DNA of 64,000 nt from an uncultured Rhodospirillales bacterium (GTDB lineage Bacteria > Pseudomonadota > Alphaproteobacteria > Kiloniellales > Kiloniellaceae). The notes beneath the pieces were generated by a model, which worked only from the letters and a program-made list of their open reading frames with translations, did no database searches and was not told the DNA's origin. Shown here in pieces: positions 60,298-64,000 of this stretch. The translations under genes were made by a program, and so were the position numbers. How positions within the stretch are numbered: the first letter of the stretch is position 1; the number at the start of each line of letters is the position of its first letter. The DNA lies in contig CAJXUS010000003.1 of the NCBI GenBank assembly GCA_913060675.1, positions 1-64,000 on the forward strand, written 5' to 3'.

Positions 60298-60328
60298 TAT
60301 ATGGAGTTTACAGTAACTGGAAGGTCAA
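60298..60328 (-). promoter_or_regulatory. CueR-type copA promoter with 19-bp spacer
   Basis: On the minus strand TTGACC (60328-60323), a 19-base spacer holding the imperfect dyad TTCCAGT-T-ACTGTAA, then CATATA (60303-60298). The over-long 19-bp spacer with a dyad between -35 and -10 is the mark of MerR-family promoters, and ACCTTCC is the left half of known CueR boxes; the right half (GTAAACT in place of GGAAGGT) is degenerate. Confidence 0.8.
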
Positions 60329-60466
60329 GTCACTAAAGCAAAAAATATGAAGAGAATACAAAATCATTAGAAAATCTCACCTTTCTTTATTTCTTCACCT
60401 TTACCTTACTGCTATAACTTCCTAAATTTTCTACATTTCTCAATAAGTGAAAGCCCGCGTGCCGAT

Positions 60467-61030
60467 ATGTTACTACTGATCGACAACTACGATAGTTTTA
60501 CCTACAACCTCTATCATTATTTAGGGGAACTCGGCGCGACGATATCCGTCGAACGCAACGACCAAATATCTGTCGATGAAATCCTGGACATGAAACCAGA
60601 GAGAATTGTTATTTCTCCTGGGCCTTGTGACCCTTCTTCAGCAGGTATCTGTTTGGAACTCGTAGAAAGGGTTGCCGGGAAAATACCTATACTCGGTGTT
60701 TGCCTCGGCCATCAATCTATTGGGCAGGCATTTGGGGCCAAGGTTGTCAGGGCACCTACACCAATGCACGGCAAAACCAGTGCAATAAGACACAAAGGCA
60801 AAAGTGTCTTTAAAGACCTGCCAGATCCTTTGACAGTTACACGTTACCATTCACTTACTATCGAGCCTGATAGTATGCCTGACTGCCTTGAGGTTACGGC
60901 GTGGACAGATGATGGGGTGATCATGGGGTTACAACACAAAGAACTTGCAGTTCACGGTGTACAGTTTCACCCCGAGAGCATCGCGTCTGAAAAGGGACAC
61001 GATCTCTTAAAGAATTTTCTCGCGGTATAA
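60467..61030 (+). CDS. trpG: Anthranilate synthase component II (glutamine amidotransferase)
   Basis: 187 residues, class I glutaminase. [20 protein letters not shown] at the start, [12 protein letters not shown], nucleophile Cys in [14 protein letters not shown], and [11 protein letters not shown] with catalytic His-Glu. Supplies ammonia to TrpE, and may also serve PabB for folate. Divergent from copA, first of trpG-trpD-trpC-moaC-moeA. Confidence 0.96.
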   Translation: MLLLIDNYDSFTYNLYHYLGELGATISVERNDQISVDEILDMKPERIVISPGPCDPSSAGICLELVERVAGKIPILGVCLGHQSIGQAFGAKVVRAPTPMHGKTSAIRHKGKSVFKDLPDPLTVTRYHSLTIEPDSMPDCLEVTAWTDDGVIMGLQHKELAVHGVQFHPESIASEKGHDLLKNFLAV

Positions 61031-61132
61031 CTTTCTCACGGTATAAATTACTCAAAGTAATAATTTTCTCCCTGGGTATAAGATCAACAAGAGCTTTAAT
61101 GAAACAGGGTTTGAAATAAGGGAGACTTTTCC

Positions 61133-62200
61133 ATGTCAGGTTCCAGTTCTGGGTCTAGTTCCAAGTCTGCGGAATTAAACGACATTAAATCTTTCATCGC
61201 CTATACGGCCGATGGGAATAGCTTATCAGCTGAACAGGCTGAACAAGCTTTTGACCTTCTGATGACAGGCGAAGCGACCCCTTCACAAGTTGCGGGTTTT
61301 CTTATGTGCCTGCGTGTTCGCGGGGAAACCGTCGAAGAAATCACAGGTGCTGCACGTTCTATGCGCAGCAAGATGCGAACGATCAAAGCCCCCAAAGGCG
61401 CTATCGACGTTTGTGGTACTGGCGGTGATGCTAAAGGAACTCTCAACGTCTCAACGGCTACGGCATTTGTTGTCGCAGCAGCAGGTGTGAGCGTTGCCAA
61501 GCACGGTAACCGTGCGGCTTCATCTAAAAGCGGTGCATCCGATGTCCTCGGCGCTCTCGGTATTGGCCTGGAAGCAAATGTAGAAGCGGTTGAGCACGCT
61601 CTTGCAGAGAACGGCACATGTTTTCTCGCAGCTCCCCTTTATCACTCCGCCATGAGGCATGTCGGCCCAACCCGCGCAGAACTCGGAACGCGAACCATAT
61701 TCAACGTCTTAGGCCCCCTATCGAACCCCGGCAAGGTAACGCGCCAAATAACGGGTGTGTATAGTCGTGATCTGGTTGAGCCTGTGGCAAACGTCCTCAA
61801 GGCTCTTGGACATGAAAAAGCCTGGGTGGTTCATGGCGCTGAAGGCTTGGATGAACTCTCAATTTCAGGGTTAAGTTTTATATCTGAGCTAGATCAAGGA
61901 CGCGTTCGTAACTTTGAGATAATTCCAGAAATGGCGGGGTTGGAACGATCCCCAATTGAAGAAATTATCGGTGGAGATGCAGAATTTAACGCCAAAGCGA
62001 TGAGATCTATGCTAGGTGGTGAGAAAAATGCCTATCGTGACGCGGTTGTTTTGAATTCAGCTGGCGCCTTAATTGTCGCAGGTATAACCGATGATCTTAA
62101 GGAAGCTGCCGTGATCTCGGCTAAAGCGATCGACAGCGGTGCTGCCTTGGCAAAACTTGATGGCCTTGTGTCACTTACAAATGAGGGTTCACCATCGTGA
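61133..62200 (+). CDS. trpD: Anthranilate phosphoribosyltransferase
   Basis: 355 residues. The PRPP-binding [18 protein letters not shown] and [20 protein letters not shown] motifs are intact. A Ser/Gly-rich start (about 15 residues) precedes the helical domain; AGGGAGA seven bases upstream supports ATG 61133. Adds phosphoribose to anthranilate. Overlaps trpC by four bases (GTGA). Confidence 0.97.
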   Translation: MSGSSSGSSSKSAELNDIKSFIAYTADGNSLSAEQAEQAFDLLMTGEATPSQVAGFLMCLRVRGETVEEITGAARSMRSKMRTIKAPKGAIDVCGTGGDAKGTLNVSTATAFVVAAAGVSVAKHGNRAASSKSGASDVLGALGIGLEANVEAVEHALAENGTCFLAAPLYHSAMRHVGPTRAELGTRTIFNVLGPLSNPGKVTRQITGVYSRDLVEPVANVLKALGHEKAWVVHGAEGLDELSISGLSFISELDQGRVRNFEIIPEMAGLERSPIEEIIGGDAEFNAKAMRSMLGGEKNAYRDAVVLNSAGALIVAGITDDLKEAAVISAKAIDSGAALAKLDGLVSLTNEGSPS

Positions 62201-62991
62201 GCGATGTTCTAAAACGTATCTGTGATGACAAACTAGCCTTTGTAAAAGCACGTAAAGAAAACACATCTCTGGCCGACCTTGAAGAACAAGCAAGTAAACA
62301 AGCTGCGCCACGTGGTTTTTATCGTGCCCTGAAAGCCAAATACGACCAAGGTCTCTATGGCTTGATTAGTGAGATAAAAAAAGCATCTCCAAGCAAAGGT
62401 TTGATCCGGGCGGACTTCGACCCAGCCTCTCTGGCTAAAGCTTATAAAGCTGGTGGTGCCACCTGCTTATCGGTTTTGACAGACGAGCCTTACTTCCAAG
62501 GTGCAGATAAATATCTTCTCGAAGCAAGAGCTGCTGTTGACCTCCCAGCCCTTCGCAAAGACTTTATGTTAGAGCCCTATCAAATTGTCGAATCCCGTGC
62601 TCTCGGTGCCGATTGTATTTTGCTGATTATGGCGGCGCTTACAAATGAGCAAGCACGCGACTTGGAAGCCCTCGCCTTTGAGCATGGTATGGATGTTCTG
62701 GTTGAAGTTCATAATGCAGAAGAACTCGAACGTGCGCTTCAGCATCTTAAGTCCCCCCTTCTAGGGATCAATAATCGAAACCTAAAAACGCTCAAGGTCG
62801 ATATTGCGACGACTGAAGATCTCTCTCAGATGGTTCCCCCTGAAAAGCTTCTTATTGCGGAAAGCGGTCTTTACACTCCTGATGACCTGAAGCGTATGAA
62901 AGCAACAGGTGCGACAACCTTCCTCATTGGCGAATCTCTCATGCGCCAGGATGATGTCACAGCCGCAACAAAAACACTGTTAGCACAATAA
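62197..62991 (+). CDS. trpC: Indole-3-glycerol-phosphate synthase
   Basis: 264 residues, TIM barrel. [20 protein letters not shown] with catalytic Lys, [26 protein letters not shown] and [11 protein letters not shown]. It starts with GTG 62197, overlapping the trpD stop by four bases. Closes the indole ring before TrpAB (not in this window). Confidence 0.97.
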   Translation: MSDVLKRICDDKLAFVKARKENTSLADLEEQASKQAAPRGFYRALKAKYDQGLYGLISEIKKASPSKGLIRADFDPASLAKAYKAGGATCLSVLTDEPYFQGADKYLLEARAAVDLPALRKDFMLEPYQIVESRALGADCILLIMAALTNEQARDLEALAFEHGMDVLVEVHNAEELERALQHLKSPLLGINNRNLKTLKVDIATTEDLSQMVPPEKLLIAESGLYTPDDLKRMKATGATTFLIGESLMRQDDVTAATKTLLAQ

Positions 62992-63027
62992 GCACAACCA
63001 ATAGCACCAAACGAAAGAGTTAAGCAG

Positions 63028-63510
63028 ATGTCTGGCAGCACGTTCACGCATTTCGATAAAGAAGGCAAAGCTGTCATGGTGGACGTCTCTGACAAAAAAG
63101 AGACAACACGGACTGCAACAGCCAAGGGACGTGTTCTTGTTCAACCTGAAACCATGAAGTTGATCCAAGAAGGCGGTTTCAAAAAAGGTGATGTCCTATC
63201 TGTCGCGCGCTTGGCTGGTATCATGGGTGCGAAAAAAACACCTGACCTTATCCCGCTCTGTCATCCGCTAATGCTGACTTCCGTCAAAGTCGACTTCGAA
63301 TTACACCCCGATGAAAATGCAATCGATGTTATCGGAACGTGTAAACTGACGGGCCAAACTGGTGTTGAAATGGAAGCACTCACAGCTGTCTCTGTTGCCT
63401 CCCTCACCATTTACGATATGTGCAAAGCCGTAGATAAGGGCATTCAAATCACCGACGTCCGACTTATCAAGAAAACGGGTGGAAAATCCGGTACTTATGA
63501 GGCAAAATGA
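63028..63510 (+). CDS. moaC: Cyclic pyranopterin monophosphate synthase MoaC
   Basis: 160 residues. [36 protein letters not shown] and [20 protein letters not shown], with the catalytic Lys of KAVDKG, are family signatures. Makes cPMP, the first stable molybdopterin precursor. 36 bases after trpC, the common trpC-moaC-moeA arrangement in alphaproteobacteria. Overlaps moeA. Confidence 0.97.
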   Translation: MSGSTFTHFDKEGKAVMVDVSDKKETTRTATAKGRVLVQPETMKLIQEGGFKKGDVLSVARLAGIMGAKKTPDLIPLCHPLMLTSVKVDFELHPDENAIDVIGTCKLTGQTGVEMEALTAVSVASLTIYDMCKAVDKGIQITDVRLIKKTGGKSGTYEAK

Positions 63511-64000
63511 TGTTATCAGTTGAAGAAGCTCTCGAACGCGTACTCGCAGGATTTACTAAGCTGTCTCCTGAGACTGTTTCCCTACACGATGCTCTGGGGC
63601 GCGTTCTTGCCAAAGACATAAAAGCTCGTCTCACCCAGCCACCCACAGATGTATCCGCTATGGATGGATATGCTGTTAGGTCATCGGATATTGCATCAGT
63701 ACCTGTACAGCTAACGGTTCTTGGAGAATCTCCTGCTGGTGGAAGTTTCGATCAAACATTAAAAGCTGGCGAAGCTGTAAGAATTTTCACTGGTGGTCCC
63801 GTTCCTCTTGGGGCGGATTGCATCGTGATACAAGAAAATACCGACCGACAAGATGATCAGGTAACAGTCAAACAAAGCGAACCATCCGGCCGCTATATCC
63901 GTCCTGCTGGCCTTGATTTCAAAGAAGGCCAGGTTGGCCTTGAAAAGGGTACAGTTCTAACGGCCAGAGATCTCGCACTTGCTGCTGCCATGAACCACCC
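63507..64000 (+). CDS. moeA: Molybdopterin molybdotransferase MoeA, N-terminal part
   Basis: Partial: the window ends after about 164 residues. Start ATG 63507 overlaps the moaC stop (ATGA); a second ATG follows at 63510. Visible are [13 protein letters not shown], the signature [38 protein letters not shown] and the AGLDFKEGQ segment, all MoeA domains I-III. It inserts molybdenum into adenylylated molybdopterin. Confidence 0.95.
   Translation, partial: MMLSVEEALERVLAGFTKLSPETVSLHDALGRVLAKDIKARLTQPPTDVSAMDGYAVRSSDIASVPVQLTVLGESPAGGSFDQTLKAGEAVRIFTGGPVPLGADCIVIQENTDRQDDQVTVKQSEPSGRYIRPAGLDFKEGQVGLEKGTVLTARDLALAAAMNH

Overview
The window is one contig end followed by about 64 kb of moderately AT-rich alphaproteobacterial chromosome. 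Bases 1-50 are not genomic: they read as an Illumina Nextera P7/i7 adapter ending in the Tn5 mosaic end, so the first gene is cut by the assembly, not by biology. Assignment to Alphaproteobacteria rests on gene order: dusB-ntrB-ntrC-ntrY-ntrX-trkA-hfq-hflX; pdhA-pdhB (with its own lipoyl domain)-pdhC-lpdA-lipA; tpiA-secG-pyrG-kdsA-eno-ftsB; trpGDC-moaC-moeA; and a CIRCE-controlled groESL. The composition would fit a marine Rhodospirillales/Kiloniellales-like genus, but that is a guess from gene content.

Layout. 51-3809: truncated Tat-exported protein, a chemoreceptor and mazG. 3828-18751: mostly accessory genes: a three-gene chaperone/usher-like surface-fibre locus with a DUF4402 subunit, an AEC transporter, a NIPSNAP gene coupled to a decayed antibiotic-biosynthesis-monooxygenase (ABM) pseudogene, two tandem periplasmic solute-binding paralogues, an inositol-monophosphatase-like enzyme, adenine deaminase, a small MazG-like enzyme, a LuxR-type regulator, a small lipoprotein and groESL. 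18913-31157: one long minus-strand run carrying the nitrogen-regulation two-component systems (NtrBC, NtrYX), TrkA, Hfq and HflX. 31266-34265: ispDF-pgpA-pncC-CPBP protease on the plus strand. 34409-41756: COQ10/RatA-like protein, lipoyl synthase, the whole pyruvate dehydrogenase complex and FtsB. 41970-46651: a four-gene, translationally coupled signalling operon inserted between ftsB and eno. 47142-52331: eno, kdsA, pyrG, secG, tpiA. 52618-64000: ppiD-trpE, a deacetylase plus cueR/copA copper module, then trpG-trpD-trpC-moaC-moeA, the last cut by the window end.

The most interesting part is the signalling operon at 41970-46651. Its main kinase carries four FixL-like PAS domains repeated at an exact 129-residue (387-bp) period. 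Each copy keeps a His and an Arg spaced as the haem ligand and distal Arg are in FixL. It is coupled to a degenerate receiver lacking the phospho-acceptor Asp, an Rcp1-like single receiver and a receiver-kinase-receiver hybrid. Other points worth attention are the ABM pseudogene, the minimal DUF4402 chaperone/usher-like locus with non-ATG starts, three copies of a 9-mer flanking ftsB, and several strong inverted repeats. I saw no rRNA, tRNA, CRISPR array, insertion sequence or prophage.
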